DNA of 64,000 bases from Buttiauxella selenatireducens (GCF_031432975.1 NZ_CP133838.1:3472001-3536000); one strand, 5' to 3'; numbered from the stretch's first letter, positions 19,388-29,583 are shown. Numbers and translations are program-made. The notes: a model not told the origin generated them from the letters alone.

Positions 19388-20317
19388 TCAGTTACCGACC
19401 TCATTAATGCGCTCGGCCTGCTCCAGGTTTTCTTTGGTGATAAGTGTTGGCTGGTAGTCCGCGCCGGTTATCTCTTTCTTCTCACGCACGCTGGCAACCA
19501 ATTGGCTCATCGCCGTCTGTACAGCAAAACCTGGGCGTTGATCCGCCGTCGCCGCCATCCAGCCGTCACGTACACGTGCCAGCGCTTCCGGTACCGCATC
19601 AAAACCTGTCACCAGGACTTCGCCCGGTTTCAGACCCTGCCCCTGTAATGCTTCGATAGCCCCTAACGCCATATCGTCGTTAGCCGAGAGGATCACCTGC
19701 GGACGCTTTTGCAGCGACGGTAGAACGCTCTCAACGATGCGCATCCCTTCAGAACGCATCCAGTTGCCCGTCTGATCGGCGACAATCTTGTATTTCTCGC
19801 CACCGGCCTTCAGGCTGTCGCGGATGCCTTTAGTACGTTCAATGTTGGAAGAGGAGCCCGGCTGCCCGGTCAGCAAAATAATGTCCGCACCGTTGGGGAA
19901 TTTAGTTTTCACAAAGTCACCAATCGCCTGGCCACCTTTGTAGTTGTTAGCACCGAAGTGCGGCACTTTCTTCTGACTGTCGACGGAACGATCGAGGGTA
20001 ACGACCGGCAGCTTCGCATCCTGAATTTCATCTACTGCGCTTGAGATGGCATTGACATCATTTGGCGAGACGATAAACCCCTGAGCGCCACGGGTGATGG
20101 CATTTTCCAGGTCGGCGGCCTGCTTGGGCGAACTGCCCTGCCCGTCCAGCACCTGCAAATTAACACCCATCTCTTTCGCGGCTTTTACCGCTGTACGCTG
20201 CATGTGCACTTCAAACGGCATCGCCAGGTTCGGCGTACTGAAAACAATCTGCTCGTTCTCGGCAATGGCCGCCCCAGATGTCACGGCGATGAGGGCAGCT
20301 AAGATCAGTTTTTTCAT
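19388..20317 (-). CDS. Inositol-operon ABC periplasmic binding protein, RbsB type
   Basis: A 309-residue periplasmic protein. The start giving MKKLILAALIAVTSGAAIA forms a clean signal peptide with cleavage before ENEQIVFS; a longer reading to 20350 is not exported-looking. The fold is type I (ribose/galactose-binding), with NDVNAISSAVDEIQDAKLPVVTLDRSV and NDDMALGAIEALQGQG visible. The ligand is inferred to be myo-inositol from its position between iolG and the rest of the operon. Confidence 0.88.
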   Translation of the reverse strand: MKKLILAALIAVTSGAAIAENEQIVFSTPNLAMPFEVHMQRTAVKAAKEMGVNLQVLDGQGSSPKQAADLENAITRGAQGFIVSPNDVNAISSAVDEIQDAKLPVVTLDRSVDSQKKVPHFGANNYKGGQAIGDFVKTKFPNGADIILLTGQPGSSSNIERTKGIRDSLKAGGEKYKIVADQTGNWMRSEGMRIVESVLPSLQKRPQVILSANDDMALGAIEALQGQGLKPGEVLVTGFDAVPEALARVRDGWMAATADQRPGFAVQTAMSQLVASVREKKEITGADYQPTLITKENLEQAERINEVGN

Positions 20318-20355
20318 TTTTATGTCTCTCTGTGTAGGGGAAGCTATCAAACTTA

Positions 20356-21342
20356 TTAGAGGGAGACTTCTCGCTTGCTGTGCAGCGACTCCAGCGCTTT
20401 ATCCGCCAGATAGAGCGCCCGTTCACCATCATCACCACTGCATTGAGGAACGGCATCACCGCGCATAACGGCAACAAAGTGTTCCCATTCCGCGGCGTAG
20501 GCAGATTTGTAACGTTGCAGGAAGAAATGTTCTGGTAAAGCACTGGTGCAGCCCTGCTGGCCGTAGTGCTGAACCTGATTTTCCAGAATATTGCCCGCAC
20601 ACAGCAGCCCTTCAGAACCGTGCAGTTCAAGGCGCTGGTCGTATCCGTAGGCAGAGCGGCGGCTGTTGACGATTGTCGCCATCGCACCGGATGCATATTT
20701 AAGGACGATAAATGCAGTGTCGATATCGCCCGCCTCACCAATCGCCGGGTCCACCAGATTGCTGCCCTTGGCGTACACCGACACCGGTTCTTCACCCATG
20801 ATAAAGCGCGCCATGTCGAAGTCGTGGATGGTCATATCGCGGAACATACCGCCGGACACACGGACGTACTCAACCGGTGGAGGCGACGGATCGCGGGAGA
20901 TAATCAGCAACGATTCAGGTTTACCGATACGCCCGGCCAGGACTTCCGTTTTCATCTTGCGGAACTGCGGGTCGAAGCGGCGGTTAAAGCCGATAAACAA
21001 CGGTACGTCATACTCTTTAACCACTTTCAGGCAATCGCGTACACGCGCCAAATCCAGATGGACTGGCTTTTCGCAGAAGATAGCCTTGCCATGACGAGCG
21101 GCGAGTTCAATCAAATCGGCGTGAGTATCGGTCGCCGAGGCGATCAGTACAGCGTGTACGTTAGGATCTGTCATCGCCTCGTCGATCGTCTGCATACGGG
21201 CCTGATATTGCGTCGCGAGACGCGCGGCGAATTCCTGGTTTGGGTCAACGACGGACCACAGCGTCGTCTCGCTGTGGGTGGCGATGTTAGCGGCATGTAC
21301 CTGGCCGATTCGGCCTGCGCCCAGTAAAGCAATGTTAAACAT
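20356..21342 (-). CDS. iolG: IolG, myo-inositol 2-dehydrogenase
   Basis: A 328-residue Gfo/Idh/MocA dehydrogenase catalysing the first step, myo-inositol to 2-keto-myo-inositol. It has GAGRIGQVHAANIA for NAD binding, EKPVHLDLARV carrying the catalytic Lys, and DMTIHDFDMARFIMGEEP with the Asp/His pair. Length and motif order fit IolG. It is the first gene of a - strand unit that continues through transport genes to iolB. A 278-bp non-coding region with a 19-bp inverted repeat lies upstream. Confidence 0.92.
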   Translation of the reverse strand: MFNIALLGAGRIGQVHAANIATHSETTLWSVVDPNQEFAARLATQYQARMQTIDEAMTDPNVHAVLIASATDTHADLIELAARHGKAIFCEKPVHLDLARVRDCLKVVKEYDVPLFIGFNRRFDPQFRKMKTEVLAGRIGKPESLLIISRDPSPPPVEYVRVSGGMFRDMTIHDFDMARFIMGEEPVSVYAKGSNLVDPAIGEAGDIDTAFIVLKYASGAMATIVNSRRSAYGYDQRLELHGSEGLLCAGNILENQVQHYGQQGCTSALPEHFFLQRYKSAYAAEWEHFVAVMRGDAVPQCSGDDGERALYLADKALESLHSKREVSL

Positions 21343-21620
21343 AACGGCTCCCGGTGTTGGTTAATGCGGTGAACTTGCTACCCCTCAAATAAAACATTTA
21401 TTTCGTTTTTATAAATAGTGGAATACTATTTTTGAGCTGGAGTTAACACTTTTTAGACAATCTAGGTTATTTTTGTTATCAATATCACAACATTAAAGAA
21501 GCAATTTGAGGGGTGAAAGCGTTCAGAGATGGGGAGGTAACTTACCCCGCTCCTTAATGGAGTGAGGTAAGCTGAAAGGAATGGAGAGAATGAAATGAAT
21601 ATTTCGTTATGGAGAGAAAC
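21343..21620 (-). promoter_or_regulatory. iolG promoter region with candidate IolR operator
   Basis: A perfect inverted repeat, AAATAGT-GGAAT-ACTATTT, lies at 21413-21431. The 10-mer TTTATTTCGT (21397-21406) and the heptamer GAATACT (21421-21427) both recur in the iolA-iolR intergenic region (the 10-mer as its reverse complement). These shared elements are good candidates for IolR binding. Near iolD, an imperfect 13-bp stem at 21541-21571 could end the iolAD transcript, although no T run follows. No gene is seen here. Confidence 0.5.
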
Positions 21621-23546
21621 TTAATACTGGCGAGCGATCTTCACCTGCGCTCTGGTTTGTTCCGCCGCGTCACAGACAGCGGAAGATGCCGCCACTTGTG
21701 CATCACCAGTGCGCCACCAGGCTTCGTAATCATGCGTCATGGTTTTTGGCAGCACTTTGATATCGAGCAGCGTCGGCCCTGGATGTGCGCGTGATGCGGT
21801 TAATGCTGCCAACAGGCTTTGTTCGTCATGTACCCGCCACGCACGACAGCCATAACTCTCAGCATTTTGCGCGAAATCGACCTTCACCAGTGGCCCGTCA
21901 AGCTGCCCAGTACGTGAGTTTCGATGACGGTTTTCGGTGCCGAAACTGCCCATGCCGTGTCCCATCTGCAGGTTATTGATGCAGCCGAATCCGGCGTTAT
22001 CAAACAGCAAGATGGTGATTTTTATCCCCTCCTGCACCGCTGTTTGCAACTCGGAATGGAGCATCATGTACGAGCCATCGCCCACCATGGCGTAGACCGG
22101 TTGCTCTGGCATCGCAAGCTTTGCGCCAATAGCCGCGGCAATCTCGTAGCCCATGCAGGAATAGCCATATTCCAGATGATAGCTATCGGGGGTTTTAACC
22201 TGCCAGATGCGTTGTAAATCGCCCGGTAGCGATCCCGCCGCGCCCACCACAATGGCGTTATCTTCGACATGTTGATTGATAAGCCCCAGCACCCGCGTCT
22301 GAGTCAAATGGGTGTTGAGCACCTCGCTGTACTCGGTCAGTTTTTCATCAAAATGACCGGCTATTTCCGGCGAGCTATCGGGCTGCCACTCGCGCGCCCA
22401 CAGGCGGTGACACTCGTCGCGCCAGGCAGATTTGGCTTCAGCCACTTCATTACCCCACTCACTATGATAGTGAGTAAGCGACGTAGTCAGCATCGTTAAC
22501 CCGATACGGGCATCGGCCACCAGCGCCGTGGCGTCGAGTTTTAAGGCATCAAATTCGGCGACATTCAGTAATAAAAATTCGACATCCGGGTGTGAAAACA
22601 GCGCTTTCGAACCCGTGGTGAAGTCGGTCAGACGGGTGCCGATGCCAATCACCAGATCGGCCTGCGGTGCCAGCTGATTCGCCGCCAACCCGCCCGTGAC
22701 ACCAATGCCCCCCATATTCAGCGGATGATCGCTTGCCAGAGCACCTTTCCCGGCCTGGGTTTCAGCAAAGGGCAATTGCAGCGTTTCAACAAACTCACTC
22801 AACGCCTCATGGGCGCCTGAGTAGCGCACCCCGCCACCGCACACCACCAGCGGCTTACGCTTACGAGCAATCAATTCCCGCGCCATTTCCAGGCGTCGGG
22901 CGTCCGGTGGACGACGTTCGATGTGGTGAAGTCGGCGGGCAAAGAAGCTTTCCGGGTAATCCCAGGCTTCTCCCTGCACGTCCTGTGGCAGGCAGATAGT
23001 CACAGCGCCCGTATTTGCCGGGTCGGTGAGCGTGCGCATTGCGCTCAGCATCGCGCTCATCAACTGTTCCGGGCGGTTAATCCTGTCCCAATAGCGGGAA
23101 ACCGGACGGAAGCAGTCATTGGTGCTGATGCTGAGATCGTGATACTGCTCGATTTGCTGTAAAACCGGGTCCGGCTGGCGGCTGGCGTAGATGTCGCCTG
23201 GCAGCAGCAACAGAGGGATTCGGTTCGCCGTGGCGGTGGCCGCAGCCGTCACCATGTTGGCCGCACCTGGCCCCACGGATGATGTCACGGCGTAAATTCG
23301 CAGGCGGCGGTGCTGTTTGGCAAATCCCGTCGCCATGTGCGCCATCCCTTGCTCGTTGCAACCCTGCATTACCTTCAGATGACCCGCATCTTGTTCCAGC
23401 GCCTGGCCGATGCCGAGCACGTTTCCGTGGCCAAATATGGTCGCCACGCCCTCCACGAAGGGCGTTTCCTGCCCGTCGACACAGACATACTGTTGATTAA
23501 GGAATTTGACCAGCGCCTGTGCCATGGTCATGCGTTCGGTTTTCAT
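21621..23546 (-). CDS. iolD: IolD, 3D-(3,5/4)-trihydroxycyclohexane-1,2-dione acylhydrolase
   Basis: A 641-residue thiamine-diphosphate enzyme that opens the ring of the diketone made by IolE. The TPP-binding motif is [28 protein letters not shown] near residue 495, and the N-terminal Pyr domain holds [20 protein letters not shown] with the conserved Glu. It follows iolA by 11 bp in a separate - strand unit. Confidence 0.94.
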   Translation of the reverse strand: MKTERMTMAQALVKFLNQQYVCVDGQETPFVEGVATIFGHGNVLGIGQALEQDAGHLKVMQGCNEQGMAHMATGFAKQHRRLRIYAVTSSVGPGAANMVTAAATATANRIPLLLLPGDIYASRQPDPVLQQIEQYHDLSISTNDCFRPVSRYWDRINRPEQLMSAMLSAMRTLTDPANTGAVTICLPQDVQGEAWDYPESFFARRLHHIERRPPDARRLEMARELIARKRKPLVVCGGGVRYSGAHEALSEFVETLQLPFAETQAGKGALASDHPLNMGGIGVTGGLAANQLAPQADLVIGIGTRLTDFTTGSKALFSHPDVEFLLLNVAEFDALKLDATALVADARIGLTMLTTSLTHYHSEWGNEVAEAKSAWRDECHRLWAREWQPDSSPEIAGHFDEKLTEYSEVLNTHLTQTRVLGLINQHVEDNAIVVGAAGSLPGDLQRIWQVKTPDSYHLEYGYSCMGYEIAAAIGAKLAMPEQPVYAMVGDGSYMMLHSELQTAVQEGIKITILLFDNAGFGCINNLQMGHGMGSFGTENRHRNSRTGQLDGPLVKVDFAQNAESYGCRAWRVHDEQSLLAALTASRAHPGPTLLDIKVLPKTMTHDYEAWWRTGDAQVAASSAVCDAAEQTRAQVKIARQY

Positions 23547-23557
23547 AACGACTCCTG

Positions 23558-25063
23558 TCAGCCTAGTGTTGGCATGGAGAATGCGGCACCTGTATCTTGT
23601 TGCATTTCGGGCCAGCGGGCGGTCACTGTTTTCATCCGGGTGTAGAAACGTACGCCGTCGCTGCCGTGGACGTTGAGCGGACCGAAAATGGAACGCTTCC
23701 AGCCACCAAAACTATGGAACGCCATCGGCACCGGGATCGGTACGTTAATGCCTACCATGCCGGCTTGAATCTCTTCGCTAAAGCGACGCGCGCAGCCCCC
23801 ATCCCGAGTGAAGATAGCGGTGCCATTACCATATTCATGACGGTTAATCAGTTCCACTGCGCGGTGGTAATCTGCAACGCGCACCACAGAAAGCACCGGT
23901 CCAAAAATTTCTTCTTTATAGATGGTCATCTCTGGGGTGACGTTATCGAACAGCGTCGGGCCGACGAAGTAGCCCTGCTCGTAATTTTTAACCTGATAAC
24001 CCCGACCGTCGACGCGAAGTTTCGCCCCCTGAGCCTCACCGCTATCGATGTAACTGAGCACTTTGCTGCGATGCACCGCAGAGATAAGCGGCCCCATCTC
24101 ATTTTCTGGTACCTGGTCAAGACCCGGCCCTACACGTAATTCGGCAATGTGTTTTTCCAGCCGCGCACAGAGGTCGTCGGCCGTTTCCTCGCCCACCGCC
24201 AGCACGACGGATAGCGCCATACAGCGTTCGCCAGCAGCACCGTACGCCGCGCCCATAATGGCGTTTGTCGCCATGTCCATATCCGCATCCGGCATCAGAA
24301 TGCAGTGGTTTTTTGCGCCACCCAGTGCCTGGCAACGTTTACCGTGCGCCGAAGCGGTCTGATAGATGTATTCGGCGATCGGTGTCGAACCGACAAAGCT
24401 GACCGCCTGTACCCGTTCGTCAGTCAGCAGTACATCTACCGCCTCTTTGTCACCCTGCACCACGTTGAAAACACCGTCTGGCAGGCCTGACTCTTTCAGC
24501 AGTTTTGCCAGCGCCAGCGCAAGCGAAGGGTCCTTTTCCGACGGTTTGAGCACGAAGGTATTGCCGGTCGCCAGCGCTATCGGGAACATCCACATTGGCA
24601 CCATCGCCGGAAAGTTAAACGGGGTGATCCCAACACAAACCCCCAGCGGCTGCATTAGCGAGTGGCTGTCGACACCGGTTCCCACATTGGCGGAGTGCTC
24701 CCCCTTTTGCAGATGCGGGATCCCGCAGGCAAACTCCACGACTTCAAGGCCACGCGTCACCTCACCCACTGCATCTGAGTACACTTTGCCATGTTCTTCG
24801 CTGATAACCCGAGCCAGCGCATCCATGTTTTGCTCAAGCAAGGCTTTAAAACGGAACATCACTCGTGAACGTTTTAGAGGCGACTGGCGAGCCCAGCCAG
24901 GGAATGCCTGTTCAGCGGCGGTGATCGCTTGCTGCGTTTCCTGTACGGTGCTCATCACCACCTGACGAATTTGCTCGCCCGTGGCTGGGTTAAAAATTGC
25001 CTGGATGCGCTGACCTGAACCGGTGGTACATTTGCCGTGAATAAAATTCGCTACCGTCTCCAT
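23558..25063 (-). CDS. iolA: IolA/MmsA, methylmalonate-semialdehyde dehydrogenase (acylating)
   Basis: A 501-residue CoA-dependent aldehyde dehydrogenase that converts malonic semialdehyde, the end product of the inositol path, to acetyl-CoA. The catalytic cysteine is in [15 protein letters not shown] near residue 285. The NAD site includes [15 protein letters not shown], and [12 protein letters not shown] follows. The start giving [13 protein letters not shown] has GAGAGG upstream; the longer reading to 25168 includes promoter DNA. It is the first gene of iolAD, divergent from iolR. Confidence 0.92.
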   Translation of the reverse strand: METVANFIHGKCTTGSGQRIQAIFNPATGEQIRQVVMSTVQETQQAITAAEQAFPGWARQSPLKRSRVMFRFKALLEQNMDALARVISEEHGKVYSDAVGEVTRGLEVVEFACGIPHLQKGEHSANVGTGVDSHSLMQPLGVCVGITPFNFPAMVPMWMFPIALATGNTFVLKPSEKDPSLALALAKLLKESGLPDGVFNVVQGDKEAVDVLLTDERVQAVSFVGSTPIAEYIYQTASAHGKRCQALGGAKNHCILMPDADMDMATNAIMGAAYGAAGERCMALSVVLAVGEETADDLCARLEKHIAELRVGPGLDQVPENEMGPLISAVHRSKVLSYIDSGEAQGAKLRVDGRGYQVKNYEQGYFVGPTLFDNVTPEMTIYKEEIFGPVLSVVRVADYHRAVELINRHEYGNGTAIFTRDGGCARRFSEEIQAGMVGINVPIPVPMAFHSFGGWKRSIFGPLNVHGSDGVRFYTRMKTVTARWPEMQQDTGAAFSMPTLG

Positions 25064-25338
25064 CCTGAACCTCTCGCTGTTGATGTGTGTTTGTGACCTG
25101 AATACTGTATACGAAATAAACATTCCATTTTTAGTCAAAATAAAACATAAATTAATTATTGTGATCAATAGTTGATTTTTATGTTACAGCTATGCGTCAG
25201 CGACACAGATGGCGTTATTTATAATTTCAGGCAAACCTTTGCTGAAGTTGTTGTTTCATTTAGGCGCGTTTTGAATCATCAACATTTAAAAAATGCGGTC
25301 TAGTGTTTAGAATGAGGGAATGACACCTTGGGGGTAAA
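25064..25338. promoter_or_regulatory. Divergent iolA-iolR promoter region
   Basis: An AT-rich spacer between two divergent genes. It contains GAATACT at 25100-25106, then ACGAAATAAA (25111-25120), the exact reverse complement of the 10-mer upstream of iolG. AATAAAACAT also occurs in both regions. The clustering fits an IolR operator controlling iolA and iolR itself. The operator has not been experimentally defined here, and I do not rely on a remembered IolR consensus. Confidence 0.45.
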
Positions 25339-26181
25339 ATGACGACAGCATCCAGCCTGAATGAGCTACAGCAACAAATCCGCGACCGCTACGATAACCT
25401 GAGCAAAAGGTTGCAGCAGGTATCCCATTATGTGCTGGACAACACCAACAGCGTGGCCTTCGATACGGTTGCCGTCATCGCCGAACGTGCAGGGGTTCCT
25501 CCGTCGACGCTTATCCGCTTTGCCAACGCCTTCGACTTCACCGGTTTTAACGAAATGAAACAGTTGTTCCGTATGAATCTGGTTGAGGAGACGGCAAGTT
25601 ACAGCGACCGCGCGCGAATGTTTCGTGAAATGGAAAGCGAAGCCATACCGGAAACACCGCTGGATATCCTGCAGGAGTTCGCCCGCTCCAACGCCCAGGC
25701 GTTGCAGCAACTTGCCGCCCGCGCCGAACCGGAAATGCTTCAACGTGCGGTTGATTTGTTGGCTCAGGCCGACACGATTTACATCGTTGGGTTACGCCGC
25801 TCGTTTAGTGTCGCCACCTATTTAACCTACTCATTAAGTCATCTCGAGTGCCGACCTATTTTACTTGATGGTATGGGCGGCATGCTGTCTGAGCAGGTAA
25901 GCCGCATCAAGGCGCAGGATATTGTGGTTTCAATCAGCTTCTCACCCTATGCAGAAGAGACTTTGATGGTGAGTGAAACCGCCGCCAATGCAGGCGCCCG
26001 GCAGATTGTCATTACTGACAGCCAGATTAGCCCGCTCGCGACCTTCAGCGATTTGTGTTTTGTGGTGAAGGAAGCACAGGTGGACGCCTTCCGCTCTCAG
26101 TCCGCTACGCTGTGCCTGGTGCAGTCACTGGTCGTCGCACTGGCATATCAGTTGGGGAATGTGAATAATTCGCCGTCATAA
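25339..26181 (+). CDS. iolR: IolR, RpiR/MurR-family regulator of inositol catabolism
   Basis: A 280-residue regulator. The N-terminal HTH_6 domain spans about residues 1-80, with VAVIAERAGVPPSTLIRFANAFDFTGF as the helix-turn-helix. A SIS sugar-phosphate-binding domain covers about 120-260, with IYIVGLRRSFSVATYLTYSLSH and DIVVSISFSPYAEETL. It lies divergent from iolA in the middle of the iol locus, as in other enterobacterial iol regions where an RpiR-type IolR represses. Its last 39 bases and the following 12 bp are duplicated at 42891-42941. Confidence 0.88.
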   Translation: MTTASSLNELQQQIRDRYDNLSKRLQQVSHYVLDNTNSVAFDTVAVIAERAGVPPSTLIRFANAFDFTGFNEMKQLFRMNLVEETASYSDRARMFREMESEAIPETPLDILQEFARSNAQALQQLAARAEPEMLQRAVDLLAQADTIYIVGLRRSFSVATYLTYSLSHLECRPILLDGMGGMLSEQVSRIKAQDIVVSISFSPYAEETLMVSETAANAGARQIVITDSQISPLATFSDLCFVVKEAQVDAFRSQSATLCLVQSLVVALAYQLGNVNNSPS

Positions 26182-26193
26182 ACGATGAGGGCG
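26143..26193 (+). repeat. Left copy of a 51-bp direct repeat (iolR 3' end)
   Basis: This segment, covering the last codons and stop of iolR and the first arm of its terminator, recurs in direct orientation at 42891-42941 with two mismatches. The two copies bracket 16.7 kb of accessory DNA. Confidence 0.85.
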
Positions 26194-26212
26194 CTTTACG
26201 CGCCCCTCTTTG
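26187..26212. terminator. iolR terminator
   Basis: The stem GAGG-GCGC / GCGC-C-CCTC has one bulged C and loop TTTAC, followed by TTTGTAT. It ends iolR and faces the convergent DUF1937 gene. Only its first arm is kept in the duplicate copy at 42.9 kb. Confidence 0.6.
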
Positions 26213-26214
26213 TA

Positions 26215-26571
26215 TCAGTCAAATTCTTTAGCGACATCAGACCATAAACTCACCCGCTGATGACGTCCCTGGTAAAATTCAATTTCTCTTTTGATTCCAG
26301 CACTCTTATCCCAGCCGTCAAGATCCAAAATAATAAGCTCTTCCATGGCATCGAGAAAAACAGCATCAACAGGAGCCCACATTTTACCCACGTTTACTTT
26401 TTCAGTTTTTTCCAGGGCCAGGTTTATTGGATGTGACATCGTTACCTGGCTAAAGACGGTATTACCTGACTCTACAATTTTGGCGGCAACTTTATTGCAT
26501 GCCAGGAATCGATGGTGGATAACATTTTCGTCGGTATGGCTATAGGGGCAGGCAAGAAATATTTTACGCAT
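26215..26571 (-). CDS. DUF1937 / nucleoside 2-deoxyribosyltransferase-like small protein
   Basis: A 118-residue cytosolic protein. Its N-terminus, MRKIFLACPYSHTDENVIHHRF, matches the nucleoside 2-deoxyribosyltransferase-like fold seen in DUF1937/DUF4406 proteins (glycine-poor ACPYS loop, then a Rossmann-like core with MEELIILDLDGWDKSAGIKREIEFY). The ATG has GAGGT upstream; the longer reading to 26607 would overlap the preceding gene. It is the last gene of a - strand sugar/polyol unit, 16 bp after the M81 protein. A role in that pathway is unknown. Confidence 0.65.
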   Translation of the reverse strand: MRKIFLACPYSHTDENVIHHRFLACNKVAAKIVESGNTVFSQVTMSHPINLALEKTEKVNVGKMWAPVDAVFLDAMEELIILDLDGWDKSAGIKREIEFYQGRHQRVSLWSDVAKEFD

Positions 26572-26587
26572 AATGACCTCATCGTGT

Positions 26588-28099
26588 TTATTCAGCAATC
26601 GGTGCAAATACCACAGACCAATCCAAAATATTCTTATCCGTCCAGGGATAGATATTTTTTGGCAACCGTTCGAAAGGCAAATGCTTCAGATCAGAACTTG
26701 CCGATCCTGGTGTATTTGCTTCACAAATAATTCCCGCGAGTTTTTCGTACGCAACCCGGAACGAGGTTGATGCTTTGACCACCACTAAGTCATATAACGT
26801 CGGTTCAATACCGTGTGCGCGATAAAGTTGCGGATCGCCATTACCGGCCATCCACTCACAAACCACGATATCCAGATTACCCACGCTGAGGACTGCCGTG
26901 AGCCCGATCCGCTGCGTCATGCCCCTTCCGGCAGGCCCTTCTTGTCTGAAGACGCCATCATGAAGAGATTTTACATAGGCCTGCACCGTGACGGCCTGCG
27001 AGCGCTTGTCGCGAGATGCCCCTAAGGTAAACTCAGCTCGTGCGCCCACACCTAATTTATGTGCTTTCTGCGCCGCCTTTTCATCATTCACCACCGTCGC
27101 GGCACGAAATTCGCAGCCTGACGCAAGAATTTCTGCCGCTACCGCCATATTGTCTCCGGCGGCTCCTGCATTACAGGAATCGGCGGAGTCCACCAGTATC
27201 ACAGGCTTCATGACTTGCGGATCATTGGCACGTTTAATAACCTCAGCGATTGGCATGAGTTGTAAACTAAATTCGTGCCGTTTGGCATACAGTAATTCTG
27301 CCAATTGTTGTGCATATTTTGCCGCGTCTTCTTGTGAGTACGCTGCGACAACGACCGACGAGTTAGGTGTGGGTATATCCAGCCACGGCTGCATTTGATA
27401 GACCGAGAAATCAATAATTTTGCGCTGCTGCTTAAGGTTATTTCCAAAATCAATAATCTCTTTAAACGCACCTTTAAGCGTATTATAAGCCGCGGCAGGA
27501 ACAATCATCGGCACAGGCACCCAAGCCGTTACCGGTTTAACCGCGCTGGTAATACACTCAAGCCCTAACTTTGCCACGCGATAACCCGTTTCAAAATAAT
27601 CCACGTGCGGATAGGTAAGATATGCCAGCACGACGTTGGTATTGCGGACTAACGTTTCCGAAATATAAGCATGCAGATCCGTCGCGACGGAAATCACAGC
27701 GGAATTGCCGACCAGTTCACGCACTCGACGGGTTATTTCACCTTCCGGATCATCATATTCCGTGGTAACCAGCGCACCATGATAAGAAATGAAAATACCG
27801 TCAAGAGGGAGATTTTCGGTTATTTGTGGTATCAGTTTCGACATATAATGATCCATCACCGATTGCTCGGCAACTCCACCACTCTGGCACGCCATCACCG
27901 TCCCACAGATAACTTCTGGTTTATGCTCCGACTCATCAAGAGCGTGTAAGAACCCGCCTATCGCGCAGGGATATCCGTCAAATTGTGCACGGACATCGGC
28001 ACCTTCATACTCGCCAGTTTGCATCCAGAATTCTAACGTAGAGTTTGTAGGGTTAAATGAATTACTTTCCTGGCGGAATTCAGTAATAAGAATTTTCAT
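26588..28099 (-). CDS. M81-family protein (MlrC/microcystinase C-like)
   Basis: A 503-residue protein of the MlrC family (former DUF1485 plus MlrC C-terminal domain). The start MKILITEFRQESNSFNP with ISYHGALVTTEYDDPEG carries the putative metal ligands, and the C-terminal domain begins near VILVDSADSCNAGAAGDN. The namesake cleaves linearised microcystin in Sphingomonas, but most members sit in sugar or amino-acid transport operons with unknown substrates. The start overlaps the kinase stop by one base (TAATG), so the two are translationally coupled. Confidence 0.85.
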   Translation of the reverse strand: MKILITEFRQESNSFNPTNSTLEFWMQTGEYEGADVRAQFDGYPCAIGGFLHALDESEHKPEVICGTVMACQSGGVAEQSVMDHYMSKLIPQITENLPLDGIFISYHGALVTTEYDDPEGEITRRVRELVGNSAVISVATDLHAYISETLVRNTNVVLAYLTYPHVDYFETGYRVAKLGLECITSAVKPVTAWVPVPMIVPAAAYNTLKGAFKEIIDFGNNLKQQRKIIDFSVYQMQPWLDIPTPNSSVVVAAYSQEDAAKYAQQLAELLYAKRHEFSLQLMPIAEVIKRANDPQVMKPVILVDSADSCNAGAAGDNMAVAAEILASGCEFRAATVVNDEKAAQKAHKLGVGARAEFTLGASRDKRSQAVTVQAYVKSLHDGVFRQEGPAGRGMTQRIGLTAVLSVGNLDIVVCEWMAGNGDPQLYRAHGIEPTLYDLVVVKASTSFRVAYEKLAGIICEANTPGSASSDLKHLPFERLPKNIYPWTDKNILDWSVVFAPIAE

Positions 28100-29583
28100 T
28101 AATATTCACCATTAAGTTCATTATATATTTCTTTCAGAGCCGGATGGAGTTTCATATAAACACGGTAGTTTCTGTCATAAATTTCACGATGCGCTGGATT
28201 CGGAGTAAACACTTTGCCGATATTGACCTCACTGCCCATGGCATCAGCGGTATTAAGCCAGCCTAACCCTTGTGCAGCACAGTAATACGCGCCAAGCGTT
28301 CCGCTATATCGCGGAGATTCAGGTACCTGAACACGGATATTCAAAATATCCGCCAGCATCTGCATCCACACATCGCTTACCGCGCCCCCACCCACAACAC
28401 GAATATGGCTCAGTTGCGTGTGGCTACGCTCTTGTAAGGTGGAAATATTCCGACGATGCGTAAAACACACACTCTCCATCATGGCCCTGACCATATGGCG
28501 GCGGTCATGATTTGTCGTGAGATTAAAGAACGATCCTTTCGCATTTTTAGATAAAGGCGCCAGTTCCCCGGTCAGCCAATGGGTGGCGATAACGCCATCG
28601 CTTCCTGGTGAAATCTGGCTGACTTCATTGCCAATAAAGCGATAGATGTCGGGACCCAAAACGCTGCGTTCAGTGCGATAAACCTGATCTATCACCCAGT
28701 CTAGCGCCAGGCATCCCGTCTGCAGAGCGTATACCGCACCTTCTTTATCCTGGTTAATAGAGAAATAGAGAGGCGCCTCTAATTCTGAACGATTTTTTAT
28801 AATGCTCACCAGCCAGGAAGAGGTGCCAAAATAAAGATGTGCATCGTTCAGTTGCGCTTTACCAGCACCCCAGGTAATGGCGACTAAATCTCCAAACCCT
28901 CCAATAACTGGCGTACCCGCAGCTATACCGAGTTGCTGCGCTGCCGTTTCGGTCAGATTCCCAACTATTTCGGTTGCGTCTTTGGCTACGGGAAATTTTT
29001 CTGTATCCGTTAATAGATCTGCGGCTTTCAATATAGCCTGATAATAATCATTTAATTCTGGATTGGCTGAACGAATAAAATCATCCGAGGGTTCGGTATA
29101 AAACTCACCTGTCGCCCTAAATTTAAAATAGGTATTCAGACCGATAATATGCCGAGCCCGATGCCATAATTCAGGTTCTTGCTCTTTCATCCACATCAAA
29201 CGCGGCCAATATTCTTGCCCGCTGCCAACAAATTTACCGACGGATTGATTCAAACGTTCGGCTTGCTCGGCCGCGCGTGCGTCCATCCAAATAATGCTGT
29301 CTCGTAAAACGTTGCTCTGGTCATCAAGCGCAATAATATTTTTCCATGGTGCAACAAATACCACCGCGCTAATTTTATTCGCACTGACTGCGCTTTGGCT
29401 AATAACATCCTGACTTGTTGCACAAATATGGTTCCATATTTCTTCAGGATCTTGTTCGGCCCAACCTGGTTTTGGATGAGAAACGGTATAACTTGTCCCA
29501 CCTTCAGCCACCACCTTTCCCGATTGATCAATCAATGCGGCTTTCAGGGAAGATGTCCCTATATCAAACGTCATGATGTGCAT
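28099..29583 (-). CDS. FGGY-family carbohydrate kinase
   Basis: A 494-residue kinase of the xylulokinase/glycerokinase family. The N-terminal phosphate-binding motif is MTFDIGTSSLKAALIDQSG, followed by the WAEQDPEEIW segment, and the C-terminal domain has IRVVGGGAVSDVWMQMLADI near residue 400. The substrate is not readable from sequence; a polyol or ketose is likely given the dehydrogenase pair upstream. GGAGG precedes the first ATG with short spacing, and a second ATG three codons later is an alternative. Confidence 0.85.
   Translation of the reverse strand: MHIMTFDIGTSSLKAALIDQSGKVVAEGGTSYTVSHPKPGWAEQDPEEIWNHICATSQDVISQSAVSANKISAVVFVAPWKNIIALDDQSNVLRDSIIWMDARAAEQAERLNQSVGKFVGSGQEYWPRLMWMKEQEPELWHRARHIIGLNTYFKFRATGEFYTEPSDDFIRSANPELNDYYQAILKAADLLTDTEKFPVAKDATEIVGNLTETAAQQLGIAAGTPVIGGFGDLVAITWGAGKAQLNDAHLYFGTSSWLVSIIKNRSELEAPLYFSINQDKEGAVYALQTGCLALDWVIDQVYRTERSVLGPDIYRFIGNEVSQISPGSDGVIATHWLTGELAPLSKNAKGSFFNLTTNHDRRHMVRAMMESVCFTHRRNISTLQERSHTQLSHIRVVGGGAVSDVWMQMLADILNIRVQVPESPRYSGTLGAYYCAAQGLGWLNTADAMGSEVNIGKVFTPNPAHREIYDRNYRVYMKLHPALKEIYNELNGEY

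Noticed and set aside
20566-21327. A 253-codon + strand frame opposite iolG
   Set aside because: Shadow of iolG; the IolG motifs on the - strand are unambiguous.
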